Positions 1-6,000 of a stretch of DNA of 6,989 bases are shown piece after piece. Made by a program: the position numbers and the translations under genes. Location: assembly GCA_020217165.1 (NCBI GenBank), contig JAIWOE010000195.1:1-6989 (forward strand). The letters run 5' to 3'. The stretch's first letter is position 1. Every line of letters begins with the position of its first letter. The DNA is from Desulfovibrio sp. (GTDB lineage: Bacteria; Desulfobacterota; Desulfovibrionia; Desulfovibrionales; Desulfovibrionaceae). Under the pieces are notes generated by a model. The model ran no database searches and was not told the DNA's origin. It worked only from the letters and a program-made list of their open reading frames with translations.

Positions 1-382
1 TGGCCAGCACCCGGCATGGATGCCCGGCGAAGACGTAATCGCCCGGGGCCAGGGGGGTGAACTCGAACAGCTCAATCTCCGGCAGGCCCATGAAACCGCC
101 GCGACCCAGTTCGGACTCCAGCAGGTAGGCGTCCTGGGGGCTGGCGCAGGCCGTGGCCCCGGTGGCGTTCACCAGGGCGCGCACACCACCGATGTGGTCG
201 AAGTGCAGGTGGGTGTTGAGCACGTGCGTGAGCCGCGCGCCGGTTTTCTCCAGCACGTCAAGGGCCTTGCGCGGATTGCCTCCGGGGTCTATGGCCACGG
301 CCTCCAGCCCGGCCTCGGCCTGGCCCAGCAGCAGGTAGCAGTTGACCTCCAGGGGGCCCATGGGAAAAACATGCAACTCCAT
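1..382 (-). CDS. MBL-fold metallo-hydrolase, N-terminal part (runs off left edge)
   Basis: This is the first 127 codons of a metallo-beta-lactamase-fold hydrolase; the frame is open to the window edge, so the C terminus is missing. The protein begins MELHVFPMGPLEVNCYLL, the usual first strands of the glyoxalase II-like branch, followed by AIDPGG (30-35) and the metal motif THLHFDH at 57-63 (H58, H60, D62, H63). These residues would hold a two-metal site, commonly zinc or iron, that hydrolyses thioesters or related bonds. The sequence stops before the next metal histidine expected in this family. The ATG at 382 follows a purine-rich AGAGAGGA at a good distance. It lies 64 bases after the nitroreductase stop on the same strand, with a hairpin between them. 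The fold is clear; the substrate cannot be told. A hydroxyacylglutathione hydrolase-like enzyme is the nearest general description. Confidence 0.9.
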   Translation of the reverse strand, partial: MELHVFPMGPLEVNCYLLLGQAEAGLEAVAIDPGGNPRKALDVLEKTGARLTHVLNTHLHFDHIGGVRALVNATGATACASPQDAYLLESELGRGGFMGLPEIELFEFTPLAPGDYVFAGHPCRVLA

Positions 383-404
383 TCGATCCTCTCTCTGGCG
401 TCCG

Positions 405-425
405 CCCCGCCCGGCGTCGGCGGGG
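405..425. repeat. GC-rich hairpin between nitroreductase and hydrolase genes
   Basis: CCCCGCC (405-411) pairs perfectly with GGCGGGG (419-425) across a 7-base loop. It sits in the 64-base gap between the two minus-strand genes. No T-run follows on either strand, so it is not a classical intrinsic terminator. It may be an RNA-stabilising or attenuating structure, or simply GC-rich spacer. Confidence 0.5.
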
Positions 426-446
426 ATGTGGATTGTTCGAGGGTGC

Positions 447-971
447 TTACACCGGTTCTATGCACAGGGCGTCCAGGGGCAGACGCCGGGAGGACGGCGC
501 TTCGGCCGGCCGGCCCACGGCCACCACGGCCATGAGCTCGTACACGGCACCGTCCAGGCCCAGGGCATTGAACACCGGCTCGGGTTCATTGACGATCTGT
601 CCGATCCACACCGCACCCAGGCCCAGGGCGTGGGCGGCCAGGAGCATGTTCTGGATGCAGGCCCCGGCACCTTGGTAATCCTTCATTTCACTGTATTTTT
701 TGGATTTTTCCAAAAACACGCCGATGCAGACCTGGCAGTCGCGGATCAGGTGGTCGTATTCCGTGCAGGATTCCAGGGCCACCTTGCGCGGGTCATCCGC
801 CTGGACCACCAGGAACCGCCAGGGCTGATTGTTGCGCCCGCTGGGGGCCCAGCGGCCGGCTTCCAGGATGGTCAGGATCTCCTCGCGGGTGACAGGCTCC
901 GCGGTAAACGCCCGGATGCTGCGGCGGGCCTTGAGGGCGGCGAGCACGGGATGGGTGTCGAAATCGATCAT
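447..971 (-). CDS. Nitroreductase-family FMN flavoprotein
   Basis: A 174-residue member of the nitroreductase superfamily: FMN-dependent NAD(P)H oxidoreductases that act as dimers in the cytoplasm. Visible landmarks are KARRSIRAF (14-22), whose arginines contact the FMN phosphate; WAPSGRNNQPWRF (41-53), the second FMN-binding loop; and GAGACIQNMLLAAHALGLGAVWIG (101-124), the core helix and strand. VGRP (152-155) lies near the C terminus. The length fits the short single-domain type. An earlier in-frame ATG at 1079 exists, but the ATG at 971 has GGAG six bases upstream and starts exactly where the family begins, so I chose it. The gene lies 140 bases after the RNase H-like gene, and that gap contains a triple tandem repeat. 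The physiological substrate cannot be inferred; this family includes nitroaromatic and quinone reductases, among others. Confidence 0.93.
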   Translation of the reverse strand: MIDFDTHPVLAALKARRSIRAFTAEPVTREEILTILEAGRWAPSGRNNQPWRFLVVQADDPRKVALESCTEYDHLIRDCQVCIGVFLEKSKKYSEMKDYQGAGACIQNMLLAAHALGLGAVWIGQIVNEPEPVFNALGLDGAVYELMAVVAVGRPAEAPSSRRLPLDALCIEPV

Positions 972-1031
972 GGCGGCTCCAGGTGCGTGGAGGGTGCTGT
1001 TTCCATTGGGGTAGCCCAAGCCCGCGTCCAT

Positions 1032-1095
1032 GGCAATGCCTTGCCGGGCTGGGGCAATGCCAGGCCGGGCCTGGGGCAATGCCCTGCCGGGATCC
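1032..1095. repeat. Three tandem imperfect 21-22 bp repeats upstream of the nitroreductase
   Basis: Units begin at 1032, 1053 and 1075, each opening with GGCAATGCC and continuing with a variant of (T/A/C)(T/G)GCCGGG. GGCAATGCC is itself a 4+1+4 palindrome. Around the middle unit CCAGGCCGGGCCTGG (1060-1074) is a perfect 7+1+7 palindrome. The array fills much of the 140-base gap between the RNase H-like gene (ending at 1112) and the nitroreductase start at 971. Candidate roles are a regulator-binding array or a structured leader or intercistronic RNA. None is proven. Confidence 0.7.
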
Positions 1096-1111
1096 GCATC
1101 GCCGGTGGCGC

Positions 1112-1969
1112 TCAGCGGCCCATGCGCTGGAGCACCTCCCGCACAATACCCGCATGGGCAGGAATGGGATTGGCCGGTGGCTCGGGCTCGGGGAGCTGTT
1201 CCAGCAGGTCAAAGGGGGTGCCTTCCACCAGCAGGTTGTGGGTGCGGGCCGAGAGACGCTCCAGGGAGAGCACGTCCGCCGCGTTGTAGGAGAGCAATGT
1301 CTCCAACCATGCCGCCTCCCCCGTGGCCCGGTAGCCCTGCCAAAGGAGCACGGCGGCAAAGCCGTCCACGCCGTCCAGCCCGCCGCGATCCAGACCCAGG
1401 GTTTTTTCGATGGCCTTGAGCCCGCCGCGCAGCCCTGCTTTTTTGAGGGGATAGCGCAGGTCCAGGTGGGCCATGGGCAGGGACATGTCCAGCTCCCGCT
1501 CGATGCACGGCGCATCGAAACACTTGCCGTTGAAGGTCACCAGCAAGCGGCAGTGGTCCAAGGCCGTGCGGAAGTCCTCCAGGGTCGCACCATGCACGAA
1601 GGTGCGCAGGCCCGTGACGTCCCGACAGGCGATGGTGGTGATGTGATCCTCCCCAATGCCCAGTCCCGTGGTTTCAATGTCCACGTAGGCGGCCTGGTCC
1701 CGAAAGGCGGACCACAACCGCCAGGCCTCCCGGGCCGGCAGCCGGGCGGCGAACCAGGCGGCGTCTTCCACCCTGCCAGCGGCCAGGCGTTCCCGGGATT
1801 CCTCCACGGTCTGGCGCAGCAGGCCGCGGCGGGCCGGTGGCACGGGCAGGTCGGCGGGGCTGGCGTCCAGGAGGATGTCCCAGTCGTGTATGCCGGCGGC
1901 CCAGAGTCTGGCTTCCAGGGACGGCCCCACGCCGGGGGCATGGCAGAAGGTGCGGCGGAGCATGGACAT
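1112..1969 (-). CDS. YprB-type RNase H-like (DEDD) exonuclease domain protein
   Basis: A 285-residue protein whose residues about 90-245 form a DEDD-family exonuclease fold of the RNase H-like YprB type (RNase_H_2). Motif I is YVDIETTGLG at 95-104 (D97, E99). VTFNGKCFDAP at 144-154 carries D152, HLDLR at 168-172 carries D170, and YNAADVLSL at 228-236 supplies Y228 and D232 of the DEDDy pattern. These acidic residues would bind two metal ions for 3'-5' hydrolysis of nucleic acid. The N terminus (about 1-90, with APGVGPSLEARLWAAGI) resembles the helical lead region of this family. It starts at ATG 1969, sharing its A with the TGA of the upstream kinase remnant (TGATG) and with no strong ribosome site, so translational coupling is likely. 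A second ATG two codons on (1963) is possible. The in vivo substrate is unknown. Confidence 0.88.
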   Translation of the reverse strand: MSMLRRTFCHAPGVGPSLEARLWAAGIHDWDILLDASPADLPVPPARRGLLRQTVEESRERLAAGRVEDAAWFAARLPAREAWRLWSAFRDQAAYVDIETTGLGIGEDHITTIACRDVTGLRTFVHGATLEDFRTALDHCRLLVTFNGKCFDAPCIERELDMSLPMAHLDLRYPLKKAGLRGGLKAIEKTLGLDRGGLDGVDGFAAVLLWQGYRATGEAAWLETLLSYNAADVLSLERLSARTHNLLVEGTPFDLLEQLPEPEPPANPIPAHAGIVREVLQRMGR

Positions 1970-2520
1970 CAGGCGGCGGCCAGGGGTAACCGGGCCAGAA
2001 CCGTGGTTTCCCCCGGTGCGGAGGCGTCCAGCTCCAGCTCGCCATGCATGGCCCGGGCCAGGAGCCGGGCCGAGTACGCGCCCAGGCCCGTGCCGCCATA
2101 CTTGCGCGTGGTGGAGGCATCCGCCTGACCACAGTGCTGGAACAGCCGGCCCATCTGCTCGGGACTCAGGCCGATGCTGGTATCCTGTACCTCAAAGCGC
2201 AGCAGGACATCCTCATCGGATGCCTCCAGCATGCGCACCTGGACGCAGATTTCCCCGTGCTCCGTGAATTTCACGGCGTTGTTGGCATAGTTGATGAACA
2301 CTTGGCCCACCCGCAGGGGGTCGCCCACCAGATTGTCGGGGATGCTCGGGGCAATGTCGAAAATCACTTCCAGCCCCTTGCCCAGGGCTTCCCGCTGCTG
2401 CTGATGCTCCAGGCGTGAGGCGAACACCAGACTGCCCCACGCCGCGGCCCCGGCAATGGCAAGGCACAGGCCCAGGTAACAGGCCAGCCGCACGGCGGGC
2501 AACATTCGAGGGGTGCTCAC
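1969..2520 (-). CDS. Truncated membrane-anchored histidine-kinase ATPase domain protein, no phosphoacceptor domain
   Basis: A 183-residue protein with one N-terminal membrane segment (about 8-34), a linker of about 15 residues, then a GHKL/HATPase_c domain typical of hybrid sensor kinases. N-box: INYANNAVKF (76-85). G1 box: DTSIG (113-117), where the usual form is DTGIG. F-box: LFQHCGQADAS (126-136), with HC where PF is usual. G2: GGTGLG (142-147). No sensor domain and no HisKA helix pair with an H-E/D phosphoacceptor are present. The ATPase domain begins at the GKGLEVIFDIAP stretch that normally follows the HisKA domain. It therefore looks like an internal deletion of a larger kinase, or a stand-alone ATPase module. 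The GTG at 2520 is preferred because AAGGA lies 6-7 bases upstream; in-frame ATGs at 2583 and 2562 have poorer ribosome sites but would extend it by up to 21 residues. Its stop overlaps the RNase H-like start by one base. Confidence 0.8.
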   Translation of the reverse strand: MSTPRMLPAVRLACYLGLCLAIAGAAAWGSLVFASRLEHQQQREALGKGLEVIFDIAPSIPDNLVGDPLRVGQVFINYANNAVKFTEHGEICVQVRMLEASDEDVLLRFEVQDTSIGLSPEQMGRLFQHCGQADASTTRKYGGTGLGAYSARLLARAMHGELELDASAPGETTVLARLPLAAA

Positions 2521-2595
2521 GTGGCTTCCTTGGCGTCGCCAGCCCTCAGTACCGGGCGGCATGGTCCTTTCTATGCTATGCATCCAGCTTACGTA

Positions 2596-2624
2596 AACGT
2601 ACCAGCAGGACGAATGGCATGCAA
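2596..2624 (-). promoter_or_regulatory. Possible weak promoter for the kinase-remnant operon
   Basis: On the minus strand TTGCAT (2624-2619) and TACGTT (2601-2596) are separated by 17 bases. Each matches three of six consensus positions, so the call rests mainly on the spacing and on position in the gap between the tRNA terminator and the kinase gene. An 8-bp palindrome TTACGTAA (2589-2596) abuts the -10 element. Confidence 0.25.
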
Positions 2625-2663
2625 CAGAAAACGGAGGACCCGCGGCCTGGTAGAAAAATGGGA

Positions 2664-2705
2664 TAAAAAAGACAGCAGGCGACAGCTTTTGACTGTAACC
2701 TGCTG
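2664..2705 (-). terminator. Rho-independent terminator of the tRNA-Arg gene
   Basis: On the minus strand, eight bases after the tRNA CCA end, CAGCAGG (2705-2699) pairs with CCTGCTG (2679-2673). An inner ACAG/CTGT stem caps the hairpin, and the tract TCTTTTTTA follows directly. This is a classical intrinsic terminator and indicates that the tRNA is transcribed alone, not with the genes to its left. Confidence 0.85.
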
Positions 2706-2712
2706 AAAAAAT

Positions 2713-2789
<77 letters not shown>

Positions 2790-2799
2790 AAGAAGGAGC

Positions 2800-2828
2800 T
2801 TCTTAGCGCGTTGCCGGCGGCACGTCAA
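2800..2828 (-). promoter_or_regulatory. Sigma70-type promoter of tRNA-Arg
   Basis: On the minus strand TTGACG (2828-2823) is a five-of-six match to the -35 consensus. A 17-base spacer leads to TAAGAA (2805-2800) as the -10, which is a weaker match. Transcription would start near 2793, a few bases before the mature tRNA 5' end at 2789, as expected for a single tRNA unit. Confidence 0.65.
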
Positions 2829-2881
2829 CCATGTGGCATGGGGTTGGCCGAATTGACAGAGTGTCCCCGGGGGCGAAATTG

Positions 2882-2906
2882 CCATATTCCCGCTTCTCCA
2901 ATATGG
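2882..2906. repeat. Inverted repeat CCATATT-N11-AATATGG
   Basis: Perfect 7-bp arms separated by 11 bases, in the gap upstream of the tRNA promoter on one side and of the DUF2087 gene on the other. Its size and symmetry would suit a dimeric regulator, but no known motif is recognised. Confidence 0.5.
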
Positions 2907-3045
2907 GATTATCCGCCACCTCGTTATATGCACCCTTTCTGCCAAGGAGCGCTCAAGACACGGTTTTTATTTGTGCTGACTCGTGGCCCGGAGGATCCCA
3001 CCCGCTGCGTAAGGTTGCGCCCTCTGAGACAACGCGGCTCCCAGC

Positions 3046-3071
3046 CTGGCAGGCCGGCCGGGGCTTGCCAG
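3046..3071. repeat. Strong hairpin in the tRNA-DUF2087 gap
   Basis: CTGGCA (3046-3051) pairs with TGCCAG (3066-3071), and the stem continues inwards through G-U and GCC/GGC pairs to about 10 bp. No T-tract follows on either strand, so it is called only as an inverted repeat. Confidence 0.5.
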
Positions 3072-3246
3072 GGCATCGCCCTCGGAGTATAGGGGGGCCG
3101 GGTCTGCAGTTCACCCAGGCGTCGCTGCCCCCGTGCGGGGTGCTAAACCTGCGTTTGTTCCCGACACACACACTTATCCTGTGCCATGTCGTAAGCCAGC
3201 GACCATCGACCTTCCCCACGAAGCGGCACGCACGCGAGGATAGGTG

Positions 3247-3792
3247 ATGCCCAAGATCGAATTCCCCTTTGCGGCCAAGGACCTCTCTGCCCTGGCCCGG
3301 TCCCTGAATCGAGCCCTCAAAGCATGCGACCACGCCCCAAGCCATGTGCAATTGCTGAACATGCTGGTGCAGTCCGTCGGTTACAAGAACTTCCAGCACT
3401 TCCGGGCGCAATACCAGGCGCAGGCCCAGCTGGCTGACGCGCCGCGGGCCCCTGAACCCGTGGATCACCTCCTGGTGGCCCGCGTGGCCCGGCATTTTGA
3501 CCCTGCCGGCAGCCTGACGCGCTGGCCGGGCAAGGCCACGCATCGCCGCCTGTGCCTCTGGGTGTTCTGGTCCCGGATTCCTGCCGGGCGGGTGCTGTCG
3601 GAAGCCCAGCTCAACGCCCTGCTGGCCGCGCACCACCACTTTGGCGACCACGCCCTGTTGCGGCGGGAGCTGTTCGACGGCGGTCTGGTCACGCGAACGG
3701 CCGACGGCCGCGAGTACCGTCGCCTGGAACGCCGCCCGCCGCCGGAAGCCGTGGCCCTCATCCGGCACATGACTGCCCGCCTGGCCGGCTGA
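3247..3792 (+). CDS. DUF2087 domain protein with N-terminal helical domain
   Basis: A 181-residue protein and the only plus-strand gene of the window. The C-terminal part (about 83-165) matches the DUF2087 pattern: RHFDPAGSLTRWPGK, a middle helix region ending in RVLSEAQLNALL, then FGDHALLRRELFDGGLVTRTADGREYRR. The layout resembles a winged-helix domain, and DUF2087 is sometimes found in or beside transcription regulators, but the function is unknown. The N-terminal part (about 5-55) has FAAKDLSALARSLNRAL...SHVQLLNMLVQSVGYKNFQHFRAQ. This resembles the small helical domain seen at the N terminus of some glyoxalase-related and DUF2087 proteins. The ATG at 3247 is chosen over the GTG at 3244 because GAGGA lies six bases before it. 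The gene stands alone and converges on nrdD. DNA binding is a guess. Confidence 0.85.
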   Translation: MPKIEFPFAAKDLSALARSLNRALKACDHAPSHVQLLNMLVQSVGYKNFQHFRAQYQAQAQLADAPRAPEPVDHLLVARVARHFDPAGSLTRWPGKATHRRLCLWVFWSRIPAGRVLSEAQLNALLAAHHHFGDHALLRRELFDGGLVTRTADGREYRRLERRPPPEAVALIRHMTARLAG

Positions 3793-3807
3793 ACCCCATA
3801 CAACCCA

Positions 3808-3849
3808 ACGCCGGGGCGGCCACTCCCGCTGGAATGGCCGCCCCGGCGT
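3808..3849. terminator. Very stable hairpin between convergent genes
   Basis: A perfect 15-bp stem, ACGCCGGGGCGGCCA (3808-3822) with TGGCCGCCCCGGCGT (3835-3849), closes a 12-base loop. It starts 15 bases after the DUF2087 stop and lies 102 bases past the nrdD stop on the other strand. No strong T-run follows in either direction, so it is a T-poor terminator or an RNA 3'-end stabiliser that could serve both genes. The hairpin is certain; the role is inferred from position. Confidence 0.65.
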
Positions 3850-3904
3850 CATGCCGTTGTCTCCAGAGGACCGTCCGCCACCATGCGCGGATATTGGCGG
3901 ACTC

Positions 3905-3924
3905 ACGGAGCCTGCGGCTCCCGT
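3905..3924 (-). repeat. Second hairpin downstream of nrdD
   Basis: GGAGCC (3907-3912) and GGCTCC (3916-3921) form a 6-bp stem with a 3-base loop, extendable to 8 bp with one bulged base. It lies 28 bases after the nrdD stop on the minus strand. Next to it is the 10-bp palindrome AACATATGTT (3930-3939). It may protect or end the nrdGD transcript, but no T-run is seen. Confidence 0.4.
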
Positions 3925-3951
3925 ATATGAACATATGTTGAAGACGCAACA

Positions 3952-6000
3952 CTAGCAGAATTCGTTGTACAGCATCCGGTCCTTGTATTCCGCCTTCTTG
4001 CCCTTGTTCCACTGGCTCACGGGACGATAGTAGCCCACGATGCGGGTAAAGACTTCCGCATCATCCCCACACACGGGGCAGACGTGGTGCTCGCCACGGA
4101 TGTAGCCATGCTCCTTGCACACCGAGAAGGTGGGCGTGATGGACAGGTACGGCAGTTTGGTATCCGTGAAGGCCTTGACGATGAACCGCTGCAGGGCCTT
4201 GGTGTCCGCCACGGCCTCGCCCAGGAAGGTGTGGAACACGGTGCCGCCGGTGTACAGGGGCTGCAGCTTGTTCTGGTGCTCCAGGGCGAAGAGCACGTCC
4301 TGGGTCAGCCCCACAGGCAGGGCCGTGGAGTTGGTGTAGTACGGCGTGCCGTTGCCCGAGGCCTGAATTTCCGCATACAGGCCCTTGTCGATCTTGGCCA
4401 GGCGGTAACTGGTGCCCTCGGCGGGGGTCGCTTCCAGGTTGTACAGGTTGCCCGTCTGCTCCTGGTAACCGGAGGTCAGCTCGCGCAGGTGGTTGAGCAC
4501 CCGCTGCATGAGCCGGATGCCGGCATCGGTTTCAATGCCCTTGCCCAGCAGGTTCATGCAGGCCTCGTGTCCGCCCACCAGCCCGATGGTGGAGAAGTGT
4601 CCTGCGTAGCCGTTCTTCAGGTAGCGCCGCGTCCAGGGGAAGAGGCCCTTGTCCAGGTTGTTCTGGATGAGTTTGCGCTTGAACTCCAGTGCATCGCGCG
4701 CCAGGCCAGCGTATTCCGTGAGCAGGTCCAGAAAATCTTCCTCGCCCTGGGCCAGATAGGCCAGCTTGGGCAGATTCAGCGTGACCACGCCAATGGAGCC
4801 GGTGAGGTCGCCAGCGCCAAAGAGCCCGCCGGTTTTCTTGCGCAGCTCGCGCAGGTCCATCTGCAGACGGCAGCACATGGAGCGCACGTCTTCCGGATTG
4901 AGGTCCGAGGAGATGAAATTCTGGAAGTACGGGGCGCCGTACTTGGCCGTGAGCTGCAGGAGCATTTCGCCCAGGTCGCTTTCCCAGGGGAAATCCTTGG
5001 TGATGTTGTACGTGGGGATGGGGAAGGAGAAGATGCGGCCGTGGTGGTCGCCTTCGTTCATCACTTCCAGGAACGCGCGGTTGATCATATCCATTTCCGC
5101 GCGGTATTCCCCATAGGTTGTGTCCGTGATCTGGCCGCCGAGGATGGCTCCTTCCCGGGCGATGTGGGATGGCGGCACCAGGTCGAAGGACAGATTGGTG
5201 AAGGGGGACTGGCCGCCCCAGCGCGAGGTGGTGTTCAGGTTGAACACGAACTTCTGCATGGCCTGCTTGACCTGGGTGTAGTTCAGGCCATCGTGCCGCA
5301 CGAAGGGGGCAAGGTAGGTGTCCACGTTGTTGAAGGCCTGGGCGCCGGCCCATTCATTCTGCAACGTACCAAGAAAATTCACCATCTGCCCAAGAATGGA
5401 ATCGAAGTGCTTGGCCGGGCCGGCGGAGGAGCGCCCCTCAAGGTTGAAGCCTTCCAGGAGCAGGTCGCGCAGGCTCCAGCCAGCGCAATAGCCGGCTAGG
5501 CCGAAGGACAGATCGTGGATGTGGAAGTAGCCGTGGTTGTGGGCGTCGCGCACTTCCTCGGGGTATTTTTCCAGGGAATAGCGGGCCTGGATGGTGCCGG
5601 AGAGGTGCAGCATGAGCCCCTGGAAGCTGTGGCTCATGTTGGCGTTTTCATTGACGCGCCAGTCTGCCTTGTCCAGATAGTTATCTATGGTTTCGGCCAC
5701 ATCCAGGTAGGCGGCCTTGTGCTCGCGCAACTCGCGGCGTTTTTCCCGGTAAAGAATGTACTTTTTGGCCACATGAAAGAGCCGGCTCTCCATGAGCACC
5801 TGCTCCACGGTATCCTGCACCAGCTCCTGTTCGACAACGGGGCTGTCCTCCAGTTTGGCCTCCACCTTGCGGGCCAGTCGCTTGGACAGCAGGGGATCCT
5901 TGATGCCGCTGGCATGCAGCGCTTTGAGAATTGCAGCGGCAATGCGGTCAAGGGACCACGTTTCCAGACAGCCGTCACGCTTGCAGATCTGTGCGGGCAT
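3952..6000 (-). CDS. nrdD: Anaerobic (class III) ribonucleoside-triphosphate reductase, glycyl radical enzyme
   Basis: A complete 682-residue class III ribonucleotide reductase, which reduces ribonucleoside triphosphates to deoxy forms without oxygen. Residues about 3-95 form an ATP-cone that senses dATP/ATP. The barrel carries YFHIHDLSFGLAGYCAGW (158-175) with C172, the position of the conserved non-radical active-site cysteine. RSMCCRLQMDL (373-383) offers the thiyl-radical cysteine, probably C377. The C-terminal zinc site is C628-x2-H631 plus C641-x2-C644, a CxxH/CxxC variant of the usual four-cysteine site. The glycyl radical residue is G656 in RIVGYYRPVSQWNKGK. This tail differs from the E. 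coli-like RVCGYL form, so it belongs to another NrdD subgroup; the electron donor (formate or a thiol/ferredoxin system) is not settled by sequence reading. ATG 6000 is preceded by GAGG and AAGGAG. Its first 26 bases overlap the end of nrdG. Confidence 0.97.
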   Translation of the reverse strand: MPAQICKRDGCLETWSLDRIAAAILKALHASGIKDPLLSKRLARKVEAKLEDSPVVEQELVQDTVEQVLMESRLFHVAKKYILYREKRRELREHKAAYLDVAETIDNYLDKADWRVNENANMSHSFQGLMLHLSGTIQARYSLEKYPEEVRDAHNHGYFHIHDLSFGLAGYCAGWSLRDLLLEGFNLEGRSSAGPAKHFDSILGQMVNFLGTLQNEWAGAQAFNNVDTYLAPFVRHDGLNYTQVKQAMQKFVFNLNTTSRWGGQSPFTNLSFDLVPPSHIAREGAILGGQITDTTYGEYRAEMDMINRAFLEVMNEGDHHGRIFSFPIPTYNITKDFPWESDLGEMLLQLTAKYGAPYFQNFISSDLNPEDVRSMCCRLQMDLRELRKKTGGLFGAGDLTGSIGVVTLNLPKLAYLAQGEEDFLDLLTEYAGLARDALEFKRKLIQNNLDKGLFPWTRRYLKNGYAGHFSTIGLVGGHEACMNLLGKGIETDAGIRLMQRVLNHLRELTSGYQEQTGNLYNLEATPAEGTSYRLAKIDKGLYAEIQASGNGTPYYTNSTALPVGLTQDVLFALEHQNKLQPLYTGGTVFHTFLGEAVADTKALQRFIVKAFTDTKLPYLSITPTFSVCKEHGYIRGEHHVCPVCGDDAEVFTRIVGYYRPVSQWNKGKKAEYKDRMLYNEFC

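Larger units (their letters stand above)
2829..3246. other. Long non-coding gap between tRNA-Arg and the DUF2087 gene
   Basis: No frame here reads like a protein; the frames covering it are low-complexity translations of GC-rich spacer. Two structured elements stand out. One is CCATATT (2882-2888) with its perfect inverse AATATGG (2900-2906), 11 bases apart in a locally AT-rich patch. The other is the CTGGCAGGCC / GGCTTGCCAG hairpin at 3046-3071, which pairs 10 bp if one G-U pair is allowed. Neither is followed by a T-run. A promoter for the plus-strand gene should lie in the right half, but I found only poor matches (TTTGTT at 3154 and TATCCT at 3175, 15 bases apart). Confidence 0.5.

Noticed and set aside
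983..2128. Plus-strand open frame of 381 codons
   Set aside because: It is antisense to the exonuclease and kinase-remnant genes, rich in Gly, Pro, Ala and Arg, and matches no family.
2953..3906. Minus-strand open frame of 317 codons
   Set aside because: It is antisense to the DUF2087 gene and low in complexity; the plus-strand gene has a good ribosome site and a recognisable domain.
4084..5499. Plus-strand open frame of 471 codons
   Set aside because: It lies antisense within nrdD, whose protein is unmistakable. Long antisense frames are expected in GC-rich genes, and this one has no recognisable domain.
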